Shown in pieces: positions 55,600-64,000 of a DNA stretch of 64,000 bases. Below the pieces are notes generated by a model. It had not been told where the DNA came from, ran no database searches, and saw only the letters and a list, made by a program, of their open reading frames with translations. The stretch comes from Melitaea cinxia (Eukaryota; Arthropoda; Insecta; Lepidoptera; Nymphalidae), in the NCBI RefSeq assembly GCF_905220565.1, contig NC_059399.1:16670501-16734500 (forward strand), read 5' to 3'. Within the stretch, counting starts at the first letter, position 1. Every line of letters starts with the position of its first letter. The translations under genes and the position numbers were made by a program.

Positions 55600-56045
55600 T
55601 TATAAGAAAGGCTACACCCCGAAGTTGATCGTCGCCTAGGAGGCGACTTTGGCATGGCATAGGCGTGGGAAATAGCAAAGTCCACATTTTTAAAACTTTA
55701 ATATTGTATTTCTTTATTAGTATTACGGTAATAATAATTATGATATACCTTTTAAAAATCCTTGTATTGTGCCCTTCAATTTGATACCCATATTGTAGTA
55801 TTCGAGAAAAAAAAATTTTTTTTCATTAACTACAATGGCGCCGTGCAGCCGCCATGTTTAATTTTTTTAATGTCACCTATCTAAGAACACTTGGGCAGCT
55901 AAGACAAACCTAACGATACCTCAATTATGTAAATCCGTTCAGTGGTTCTGGAAATATGAGGTAGTAAAGAATATTACATACAAATATACATACATACAAG
56001 ATACGCGCGAAAAACATAACCCTTCCTTGGCAGTCGGGTAAAAAA
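55600..56045 (+). mobile_element. Transposon-derived repeat, unclassified
   Basis: Contains the hairpin GTCGCCTAGGAGGCGAC near 55630, TTCAATTTGATACCCATATT, ACAATGGCGCCGTGCAGCCG, AACACTTGGGCAGCTAAGAC and ends CCTTCCTTGGCAGTCGGGTA. In my recollection similar phrases are common in lepidopteran intergenic DNA. Only one copy is here, and the distance to the helicase fragment (about 150 bases) might mean both are remains of one element. Confidence 0.45.
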
Positions 56046-57639
56046 GGAAGTTACAAGAAAAGTTAACGACTTTTTAAACTTAGCGCGTATGATGACAGTT
56101 CTTGCGTCTGACAGTTAAGACAGCATAAATTCTGTATTGTCAGCTATTCTCCGTCCATTTGTTTTTTTTTTTTCTTTTTGACAGTTCAAGAAAATTTGAA
56201 ATTAGTTACTCCCCCACACGTTACAATTCGATTTGAAATAATAATCGATTTTATTGAAGAATTTTCAATCGATTTGTGAAATATTTTTATTTTAAAAATA
56301 TTAATTATTTATTCGTTTATTAGTTGTTTTGTTAATTTATTTAATAATTTTATTTGTTTCATTTGTATACCCAATTACGTATCTAGTTTGTTACATAAAT
56401 AAGTAGATAAGTATGTAATTTTCCAAGTATACTTGCTCATAACTCATAATATATACTTGATTTAGACTTTATTAACCACGCGTTTTAAAGTTAAATTTCA
56501 CAGCCGTCAAAAAATGAACAAATGAATGAACAACAGCTTTGAAATTAAATTCCGAGATTTCGACTTAATTCCTTGCGAATAATCAAAATTGGAGTTATGG
56601 ATACTATTTTTATATCTTTTTTTCATTAAATTTATAGAAACAATAATTACATGACGGAAAATTATTTTTATCCTATGATCGATTTATTGTATTTCGAGAA
56701 CTGTTTGATAGTCTGTGGTTGTTTGTTATATACAGGGTACTTCACTACTAATCACTACCCGTCAGTAATGTGTGAGATTACTGTAGAATTATACTGTACA
56801 TTATTATCCATTAAAGCAATCAATCACATTATTAGGGGAAAAACTGTAATTTACTGGCGTGAGCTGTCAACAACAAAATTAAGTGGTTGGACAAGGTGAT
56901 AGTTACATAGTTTGATGTAGGTGAAAGATATTTTAATGTGATTTGTTATAAAAATATTTTTAACCAATAAAATATATACTACTATTTACTAATATTCCAA
57001 TGTTAGCACGTGCCCTTCTTTAATTGCAGGGATCCGATCTATTTAACAATTATAATTTTCCATTAAGAATGTATGCTACCTCAAATTGCTTATTTTCCAC
57101 TCGGCAGGATGTTCATATCTTCCAAACTACTGAATATTTAAGTTTGAAATTTATGTATGGTAAAGTTCAGGACATAAACTATCTTTCATATGTTTCGAAA
57201 ACACGATATCATAAAATTTTCTCGATACAAAAAATCGCAAAATTACATCTATTTTTGTATTAAAAGCTTAATATCTCAGTAAATATAGAAGTTATGGACT
57301 TGAGATTAAGCATGGTAATTGAAATAAGTATGAAGAACATTTTATATGTTGCGTTTTTTAAAAAATAACTATTGATAATGTTTGTGGAGAGAAAATACAT
57401 ATAATTCGCGCGATGAACAACCAAGCGTTATCAATTCTCACGTGTGGTTAGTACGGGTGAAATCTGAATTCGAGCTGAGGTAGTGTAGCCCCATAATATT
57501 TTATTCAAAAGTCAAAATACGTGTTAAAAATGTAAAACATAAAAATGTAAAAATGGAATACATGTTAAAAAGAGGATTACGTGCTGAAAAACATGACGTC
57601 TAAAATGATTAAAAAAAAGGAAATTATTTTTATTATAAA
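56046..57639. other. AT-rich sequence, no gene seen
   Basis: No known repeat or domain. The 80-codon frames at 56651-56899 and 57024-57263 carry no recognisable motif. Confidence 0.5.
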
Positions 57640-57896
57640 ACTACGTTGGTAAACAAGCGTACGAATCACCTGATGGTAAACTTTTACCGTAGCTTATAGA
57701 CCAGGTAGAAGCATTAGAAGCGCGTTGCTGACCCAACTCCCAACTATCCCCAGGAACTCAGATCACCTTACTCACCATAAGAACACACTGCTTGAAAGCA
57801 GCATTATTTAGCTGTGATCTTCTGTTAGGTCACGTACTTCTCCAGTCGGGCTGCTCAATATATTATAAAAATAATAATTTAAGCTGTGCCCTGCTT
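57640..57896 (+). mobile_element. Family F repeat
   Basis: TTGGTAAACAAGCGTACGAA, TCACCTGATGGTAAACTTTT, ACCGTAGCTTATAGACCAGG, CACACTGCTTGAAAGCAGCA and AGCTGTGCCCTGCTTCAG. Near full length. Confidence 0.82.
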
Positions 57897-58214
57897 CAGC
57901 TAATGATTATTCTGTACTAGTAAGTAGCCCACCTTAATTAAATTTTATTATTCCGTAATATTATAATAATATTAAAATTATTATATTAAGGCGATTTTAG
58001 GTCTTTAAACACATTTAATTGTATAGCAGATACTAATTTAATGAAATCATTCAAGTATTCAAATTAATCGATTTTCATTTCGTCCGAATTATTTACACTC
58101 GTACGATCGCATCAATTTTTCTCTCCACTGGAGAGGATGAATCTAGACTCGATCTCAACAATTCTTAGAAGTCTTAATTTCTTTCTAATGCATGTATTAT
58201 CGTTAATCAAATAA

Positions 58215-58420
58215 CGCTTGAGCCTGTAATATCCCACTGCTGGCCATAGGCATCTTTCCCCGTATAAGAGATCAGAGCTTAATCCACCACGCTGCTCAAA
58301 TGCGGGTTGGCGGATATATTCCCTACTATGAGTAACGACTGCTATCAGGTGCACATGATAACAACCGGGACCGACAGCTTAACGTGCTTTCCGAGGCACG
58401 GTGGGGAGACCCAGGGGGAC
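58215..58420 (-). mobile_element. Family E SINE, head missing
   Basis: CGCTTGAGCCTGTAATATCC, TGCTGGCCATAGGCATCTTT, AATGCGGGTTGGCGGATATA and CGAGGCACGGTGGGGAGACC, stopping where the CAAGGACTGCAC stretch should begin. The tRNA-like head is not present. Confidence 0.87.
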
Positions 58421-58644
58421 TAACAACCAGACCGGAAATTTATATTTATATAAACACAAATATTTACTCCGAACGGTCATTGAACCCGCAAATGTCGGTG
58501 TTTAGGCGCCGCCGACATGGTATATGCACCATAACACCAGAGCGGTCAGGGTTAACAACGTCTTTGGAACCAACTGCAAATCTTGTATTCCGTATCACCT
58601 CGTCAAGGGTGTTTAAAATTCTGTTATCTGTTGTTTGTATTATC

Positions 58645-58880
58645 AAAGAGATGATAAGCGGTTAACGTAGCCTATGGTCGCCTGCAACACCAAGAATATC
58701 AAAAGCACGTTGTTTACCATAAAGCTGCAATAAACACAGCGGAAATCCAGGTTTTCTGATTATCTTCCTTACCATAGCTACATAAAATTTCTTGAGAGCA
58801 GTTTGAGAGTATGTATGTATATAATAATTTATCTGAGACTTTGTTTACGATTGGGGTACTTTCTCAATCTGATTGCAATA
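58645..58880 (+). mobile_element. Family F repeat, strongly diverged
   Basis: ATAAGCGGTTAACGTAGCCT, GGTCGCCTGCAACACCAAGA, AAAGCACGTTG and later GATTGGGGTACTTTCTCAAT and ATATTTTGAGAAAG follow the order of F with many substitutions. The oldest F copy here. Confidence 0.6.
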
Positions 58881-59453
58881 TATTTTGAGAAAGATAAATC
58901 ATTTCCTAGCTCATACAATGAAAAAAAATATAAGTATAGGAATATTTAGTGCTACAAAGCGTATGTTATAGGACAGATATTATCAAAAAATACAGGGCGC
59001 TTTCAACCGTTAGTAATATATTCTATTACAAACAATTACGCTCTCTTTGATAATTGAAATTTTAAAATAATATTAATAAAAATTAAACACTAAAAACATA
59101 TACAAAGAACCTTAGGTTTAAACAATGATTTTATTTCTCAAATTTATCCCAACAAATCACGTAGAAAACAAAATTTATATGCAAAAATGTAAAATATAAT
59201 TAAATATTAACATATAAAATCTTAAAACAACAATACGATCCAGTTACAAACAACGAAACGCTAATTAACCGACCCGTTACACACAAAAACGCGATGAAAC
59301 AACTTGAACCCGATTTCAAGTCGCTAGGGATCTGATAAACTTGACTCATGCCCGTGAATTTGTTTGTTGAATGTAATTTATGTAATTTTGATAAATTATT
59401 TTTACCATCAACGTTTATGTTTTTAACTAAAACTTTATAAAACTTGATATAAT
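58881..59453. other. AT-rich sequence, no gene seen
   Basis: No repeat family or coding frame recognised. Confidence 0.5.
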
Positions 59454-59570
59454 AGTAGTTTATGCAACTGTCATATAATGAAGGGTATTTAAAACACGAG
59501 TGTTGCGCTCGTTTTCATAATAGTAACGAGTGTTTTAATACCCGTGTTATATGCAGTTGCATACACTACT
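59454..59570. repeat. Long imperfect hairpin (~45-bp arms)
   Basis: AGTAGTTTATGCAACTGTCA ... GGGTATTTAAAACAC is the inverse of GTGTTTTAATACCC ... CAGTTGCATACACTACT, with a few bulges. A second small stem (CGAGTGTTGCGCTCG) lies in the loop. It sits ~100 bases downstream of the stop of the small recombinase-like frame and is probably part of the same element. Confidence 0.85.
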
Positions 59571-59675
59571 TTATCTTCACTAATGCAATTAATCAAACAA
59601 CAAGAGTAAAAGCTGACAATAGTTTATTTATAATAATTGTTCAAATTTTGGATGGTACAATTCTGAAAGTTAATG

Positions 59676-59783
59676 TTAATTTTCATATAATTTTCTAGAT
59701 TTTTCTGGCAAAAGATTGTGAGTTAATTTTGTTGCCAATTCTAGAATATCCGGAGGCGTACAAATATCATCGTCGCTATCCAT
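59676..59783 (-). CDS. Short frame like N-terminus of a Crypton-type tyrosine recombinase
   Basis: A 35-codon frame begins MDSDDDICTPPDILELATKL and ends with NLLPEKSRKLYEN and a stop. (L)LPEKSR-x-YE opens the DNA-binding domain of the tyrosine-recombinase-like proteins that are repeated in many invertebrate genomes (Crypton/KIAA1958-like group), where it normally continues as a helix with a Trp and then a catalytic domain. Here it is cut right after the motif, so it can have no recombinase activity. The ATG has AAAA upstream, a good insect start context. It could also be the first exon of a longer frame; no donor GT follows at the expected place. Confidence 0.6.
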   Translation of the reverse strand: MDSDDDICTPPDILELATKLTHNLLPEKSRKLYEN

Positions 59784-59900
59784 TTTTAACTTTTAATTTA
59801 TTAAATTAAATTCACGCGTACGTGTAGTCACAGTGATTTTGCCGCCATTAAAATCTAACCAGTGAGAGCGCAGCTGCGCGCATGCGCGCGATGTTATAAT
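59784..59900 (-). promoter_or_regulatory. GC-rich promoter-like segment upstream of recombinase-like frame
   Basis: Directly upstream (in reverse) of the short frame. GCGCATGCGC at about 59877-59888, inside a longer alternating GC run, matches the palindromic NRF-1/Ewg binding site, and CAGCTG precedes it. CCGCCATTAA at ~59840 resembles a YY1/Pho site. Distances of 60-110 bases to the ATG fit a TATA-less promoter. Inferred only from motifs. Confidence 0.4.
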
Positions 59901-60302
59901 GAGATTTTACGATATCGATGTGGATATTATACCATCATGTGAAATTGCTTAAATTGAGTGTTTTGTTGTCTGCACTATAACAGTAGTAATTATAAGTCAA
60001 GTATTGGAAACATAAGTAGAATGTTACAACATTAGTGTAGATAAAAAATATTAATCAATTATACCAGAAATAGAAATGCAATTTTACAATATTATTGCAA
60101 TAATTGCACAATTTTTGCTATTTTGCGACCATTATAGATCACATTATATCCCAGTCACTTTACGGCTGTTATACACCTGTAACTATATAATTACATTACG
60201 ATAAAAACAATAGAATTTAAAACTGTATAATTTTCACTCGTTAAGTCCTTAACACAACTCTTACATTAATTCTATTTTTTTGTCCCCAAAAATGTATACA
60301 CA
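59901..60302. other. AT-rich sequence, no gene seen
   Basis: No repeat family or coding frame recognised. Confidence 0.5.
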
Positions 60303-60560
60303 CAATGTGTTTTGCCGTAAGTCACCACGCTGGGCAGGCGAGTTGGTGGCCGCAGGACTGGCTTTATCGCACCTAAGACGCTGCTGCCCGTCTTCGGTCT
60401 GTGTATTTCAAAGCCAGCAGTTGGATGGTTATACCGCTATTGGTCGGCTTTTTAAGTTCCAAGGTGGTAGTGGAACTATGTTATCCCTTAGTCGTCTCTT
60501 ACGACACCCACGGGAAGAGAGGGGTTGGCTATATTCTTTAGTACCGCAGCCAAACAGTAC
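60303..60560 (-). mobile_element. Family A element, LINE-type 3' end missing
   Basis: AATGTGTTTTGCCGTAAGTC, ACCACGCTGGGCAGGCGAGT, CAGCAGTTGGATGGTTATAC and CACCCACGGGAAGAGAGG are present; the AGCCTATACAGTCCACTG end is absent. Loss of the 3' end cannot come from 5' truncation, so it reflects later deletion or recombination. The 153-codon frame across it joins repeat to flanking DNA and is not a gene. Confidence 0.88.
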
Positions 60561-60651
60561 GGGTAGTACGGGCGTAATACGAGTATATGAATATATATTT
60601 ATTTCTATATGTTTATTTATAATGAGGTGTATAAATAAACATATTAGAAAC

Positions 60652-60719
60652 CTTAGTAACCTCTTACGACAGCCACAGGAATATGGTGGCTATATTCTTA
60701 ATGCCGTAACCACACAGCA
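60652..60719 (-). mobile_element. Second 5' end of a family A element
   Basis: AACCTCTTACGACAGCCACA, GGAATATGGTGGCTATATTC and TGCCGTAACCACACAGC repeat the 5' end of A ~90 bases from the previous copy, in the same orientation. Confidence 0.8.
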
Positions 60720-60726
60720 AACATCT

Positions 60727-60765
60727 AATCCACAACACTAACCTAAACCTAACACCTAATCCACA
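60727..60765. repeat. Short CCTAA-like tract
   Basis: AACCTAAACCTAACACCTAA holds three CCTAA units with 1-2 base interruptions; TTAGG/CCTAA is the insect telomere repeat. The tract is short and degenerate, so chance or simple A/C-rich drift is possible. Confidence 0.35.
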
Positions 60766-61018
60766 AAAAACAAAGTTCGCGACAATTTATATTCGTTTAC
60801 AAATTATAAAAAAATACTTCACATACAAACGAAATCGTAACATAGCTTTATGTATAGATTGGATGTCATTAAAATTACTGTATTTTATGATGAGCACGTT
60901 TGGAGAATCATTCATACGTTTTTCACGTACATTTAAATCATGAACTGCGGTTTATCGTGACCTATTCAATTCATTTTGTACGATATTTTATAATACTGTT
61001 TTTGAATATATTCATGAA

Positions 61019-61185
61019 CGGTTTTAATTGTAATATACATATGTAAAACATTAAGGTCAAAATGGTGTTGAGTGACCTTAACTGAAGGTCATGCTTTTTA
61101 ATTCGGTTTTGATTGTAATATATATGTGTAAAACATTAGGTCAAAATAATGTTGAATGACCTTAACTGAAGGTCATGCTTTTTCA
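61019..61185 (+). promoter_or_regulatory. 84-bp tandem duplication with nuclear-receptor half-sites
   Basis: Two ~84-base units contain AGGTCA (61054, 61138) and the pair TGACCT-7 bases-AGGTCA (61073/61086 and 61157/61170). All six half-sites are unchanged although other positions differ (TACATATG versus TATATGTG). The everted repeat with a 7-base spacer and TTAAGGTCAA-type single sites are the kinds of DNA bound by insect nuclear receptors such as HR3, FTZ-F1, ERR or EcR/USP. No target gene is visible in the window. Confidence 0.5.
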
Positions 61186-62986
61186 TTTGGGCGTTACTAA
61201 AACGAAGCGTCAATTGGTTGCTTGTCTTGTGTAAGGGCGGAAGGAAGACATGGTTGGCAAATCTGCTGCTTTGCTGTAATATTAAAATTAAAGTGTGTAG
61301 CACTAAAACAACAATTTTTTTCATTAAAAAAATTTTTAGTAGAACTGTACATGATTAAAAAATTTTAGCTTGGCAACATATCTCTGCTATCACTAAGAAT
61401 ATAAGTTTATTCATAATTTGTTATGTGTTTATCTACCGTAATCGGACCTAGTAAAAATTTATGAGATTATCGATAAATCGATAATCGGTACATTTTTGGA
61501 AGTCGGTTTGCAAAGTCATACCAAGTCAAGTACTCAATTTACTAATCACTCTACTTAAACCTGAGACAGTAAATAATTTGAAATAAGATTTTTAATTAAC
61601 ATGGCTACTTCTATTACTAAAATCATTCAAAAACGGGATATTGACCATGCTTTTCATTTTCAGAACTTGTCTCGTGAACAAGACATTCGTAGTTAATGTC
61701 GCAATATCGAGCTCCGCAAAATGAATTCGAATTTCGAATGATTTTATGAATCAATGTTAATGGATTCGATGTTGACCCGTTTAGCTATTGCTGTATTTAC
61801 GTCTGATATGTTAATGCTTGATTGGAGTAACGTGTAAACATATTATATATTCATTACTTATTCCATGGAAACACTGTTGTGATTTGACAGGTAGATTCCT
61901 CTAATATTCGTCATAGATGTAATGATAATTTTAGTGAGAAAGTGTTAAATGTCTGTAAATGTGCACTGCCGTGTTGCGTAAAATGCAGTTGAATATAAAA
62001 ATCGAAAACTACAAAAGTTTAGTTCAGTTTCGGATTTATTTGAACTGAAAAAAGTAAATAATAAGAATAATGACATAGACTTAAAGAAATAAACATTAGG
62101 AGACAGTTATTCTTTGCAATGTTGCTTGATACGGCTCGTATTTTGAGGATGTTGATCAACCTGGAGCCTTAACTACGACATCAAATAACTTTAGGTCTAA
62201 ACCTCTATATTATTATAAATTATAACATTATGATCTCAAACAGCAAATGGCGAAATATAACAATCACATATGGCACACATTTTTATCCACGTATCTACGT
62301 GGTAGAAATAAATGTGATAAGAATTAAAATGATCTGTTATTTTGATAAACGCGAGGGTCAACAGCCCTTGTTAACTTGGGGTGAATATATAACAAAATAT
62401 TATATTTTTACATCGTGACTAATCCGCGAATGATCTTTATCGACGGACATTAAAATGGGGGAGCGTTCGTGTAATTTGTTCTGCAAGTAACTTTTGCGAC
62501 TACGTTTTGATTTATCGATCGGAGACATAGAAATGTTTTGTGCTCATAATATTTCTATATTAAATTACGAAATCAATAAACATATGTTCTAAAGTAAAAA
62601 ATTGTAAGAACAGCCGACAAAATTTATATTATTGTATATTTACAGAACAAAAAACAAGTAATAATTAAATTGTGTCAAACTTATTTCGAATAGAACGTGT
62701 AATGTATTGATAATGTTACTGTTATGAACCAAATGTAGCAACACTAAACTATTATATTATCTATGACAGTTAGTATAGTTTACGAAATGGTTTTTATCTA
62801 TGAGCTGTCATTCGTCACCTTTGAATTTAAAAATTTGCATCGTTTTTCCGGTCTCCGTATAAAAGTTACGCTTTTGTTTGTACTTGTTCGTTCTCGCGAA
62901 AAAGTATCGCCTTTTGTTGATCGAACCATCCTTTGTTGTTTGAAGTAATTTAATTGTTAATAGCAAATTGTATTCCTTGTATTCCT
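61186..62986. other. Mostly unassigned sequence
   Basis: 61440-61510 (AATCGGACCTAGTAAAAATT, TTTTGGAAGTCGGTTTGC) is a probable B-element scrap. The rest shows no known repeat, RNA or protein. Confidence 0.45.
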
Positions 62987-63302
62987 TGTTGAATTATTGT
63001 GAAAAACGTGAGGGAACTACGCCGAACAACGGCCATTTTGATTGCTGGTTCCTGCTTCAGCCCGCCACTTCAGTTAAGTATAATTGATTAGCATTAGACG
63101 TAATGATTGGCCAATTATAGTTTGATGTTAATTAAGTTATACCTGGCGAGGCTTCACCGAACAGTATTCAGTGAAACTAAGGTAGGATTTTTATTTAAGA
63201 CATTGAGTGTTAGCTCTGCGTACTGCAGACAATTGTTCGTCCCGTTCGTACCTGAGATCACGCTTCCACTCGTTTTCAATATACTCCAGGTCGGACGTAA
63301 CA
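62987..63302 (+). mobile_element. 5' LTR of an LTR retrotransposon (probable)
   Basis: Begins TGTTGAATTATTGTG (a TGT at 62998 is an alternative start) and ends CGGACGTAACA just before the primer-site-like sequence. Composition is more balanced than the flanks. ~315 bases is typical for BEL/Pao LTRs. The matching 3' LTR, if present, is outside the window. Confidence 0.6.
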
Positions 63303-63307
63303 AGTTT

Positions 63308-63320
63308 TGGTAGCAGAGCG
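63308..63320 (+). other. Putative tRNA primer-binding site
   Basis: TGGTAGCAGAGCG starts six bases after the LTR end. TGG complements the universal CCA end of tRNA, and the distance is right for a minus-strand primer site. The tRNA cannot be named by eye. Confidence 0.6.
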
Positions 63321-63763
63321 TGGTTAACTTATTGTTGCTCAGTTTATTATATTGTATGAATAAGTTAGGTCACAATTTGTTTAATTCTTTCTTTATTAAA
63401 ATATTATATTTAGATACTTAAGGTCTAATATTTGGATTTGAGTTAATAACAGCTGTTGTCTTATGCTTTATTGAAGGTTAATTTCTTATAAATACTCTTG
63501 TTTGTTAGTATAAGATTAGAAATAGCTGTTTAAATGGGTATTTATCAGTAAATTCATTAATTTGTTGAGTAAATTGTGTTATTGCTTTGAATCTAGTTTG
63601 TTGAAATATTAGATTAAAAAACTTAGTTTTAATTTTTTCTTGTATTATTACTGAAGTTATTTAAGATTTGATACTTGATTTCAATTCAGTGATAGCAGCT
63701 GTTTCATTGGAATTAATTTGATTATTGTTTGTTGTTACTGTTGTTATATCTGTGCCTTTGAAG

Positions 63764-64000
63764 ATGACTTCGACCGCGGTCACCATGGTCCGTGAATCTT
63801 GTTCAGGAATCACAGCTCAACTGAGATGGTTCAGTTCAGCGGTCGCCTTGGTGAGTAGGGAAGACCGCACGGAGGCCTTAATAGACAGGTACGAGAAATG
63901 CCCGGCTCGACTTGAACAGGTCGAGACTCTGTACCAGCGCCTCCTTCTGCACCTTGACGATGTGCCAATGGAGTCGCTTCCGAAGGAGCGACGGGAGCAA
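63764..64000 (+). CDS. gag-like protein of an LTR retrotransposon, N-terminus (partial)
   Basis: ATG at 63764 opens 79 codons that run off the window edge without a stop. Composition jumps to ~55% GC with balanced codons, in contrast to the leader. The protein starts MTSTAVTMVRESCSGITAQL, contains ALIDRYEKCPARLEQVETLY and ends MESLPKERREQ: charged, helical, probably a coiled coil, with no signal peptide. Position after LTR, primer site and a ~440-base leader indicates gag. BEL/Pao is my preferred clade because gag proteins there start with this sort of charged helical region; Gypsy remains possible. No protease or polymerase is in view. Confidence 0.62.
   Translation, partial: MTSTAVTMVRESCSGITAQLRWFSSAVALVSREDRTEALIDRYEKCPARLEQVETLYQRLLLHLDDVPMESLPKERREQ

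Noticed and set aside
60280..60741. 153-codon open frame
   Set aside because: It consists of two family A 5' ends and the DNA between them. The same antisense segment is open in other A copies (24966, 29986, 50036) simply because they are copies of one GC-richer sequence.

Overview
The window looks like intergenic or intronic DNA from a moth or butterfly (Lepidoptera). It is strongly AT-rich and I found no intact host protein-coding gene. What I can recognise is an unusually dense set of transposon families. Several have a form I associate with lepidopteran genomes: Helitrons ending in CTAG, tRNA-headed SINEs, an RTE-type LINE tail with an ATGATG run, and a family with paired ACCGACTTC/GAAGTCGGT ends. 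The order-level assignment rests on repeat style, not on a gene, and I cannot name a species.

For convenience I name the repeat families by letter. A is a non-autonomous element that shares the 3' end of an RTE-like LINE. B is the element with ACCGACTTC/GAAGTCGGT subterminal inverted repeats. C is a set of short Helitrons (TC...CTAG, inserted between A and T). D and E are tRNA-derived SINEs. F is an unclassified ~260-bp interspersed repeat. M is a MITE with GAAGTAAAACTTC termini. L is a two-copy ~95-bp repeat.

Layout. 1-9 kb: scattered A, B, D and M copies, an AC microsatellite and one Helitron. 9-16 kb: a hAT-like MITE, an LTR-like TATA/initiator/polyA unit, SINE pieces and an 82-bp Helitron. 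16-24 kb: B, F and E copies, an interrupted B element, a second long Helitron and a 33-bp-arm palindrome. 24-31 kb: A copies with target-site duplications, a 118-bp minisatellite, a 770-bp element with ~180-bp inverted arms, and E/F pairs. 32-37 kb: a B element split by a 4.2-kb terminal-inverted-repeat element, itself split by a 2.5-kb piggyBac-like element that carries a SINE and another B. 38-53 kb: the RTE reverse-transcriptase tail, a second nested B whose insert holds a U2 snRNA-like sequence, and further SINE, Helitron and A insertions. 53-62 kb: a Helitron-type helicase fragment, a short tyrosine-recombinase-like N-terminus beside a long hairpin, and an 84-bp tandem duplication carrying six nuclear-receptor half-sites. 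63-64 kb: the 5' end of an LTR retrotransposon (probable LTR, primer-binding site and start of a gag-like frame) that runs off the right edge.

The parts interact as parasites and hosts. The LINE terminus at 39.2-39.5 kb shares its last ~50 bases with the A elements, which suggests A is copied in trans by LINE enzymes; several A copies have target-site duplications. The helicase fragment at 55 kb belongs to the machinery class that mobilises the short Helitrons. All coordinates of repeat edges were read by eye and may be off by several bases.
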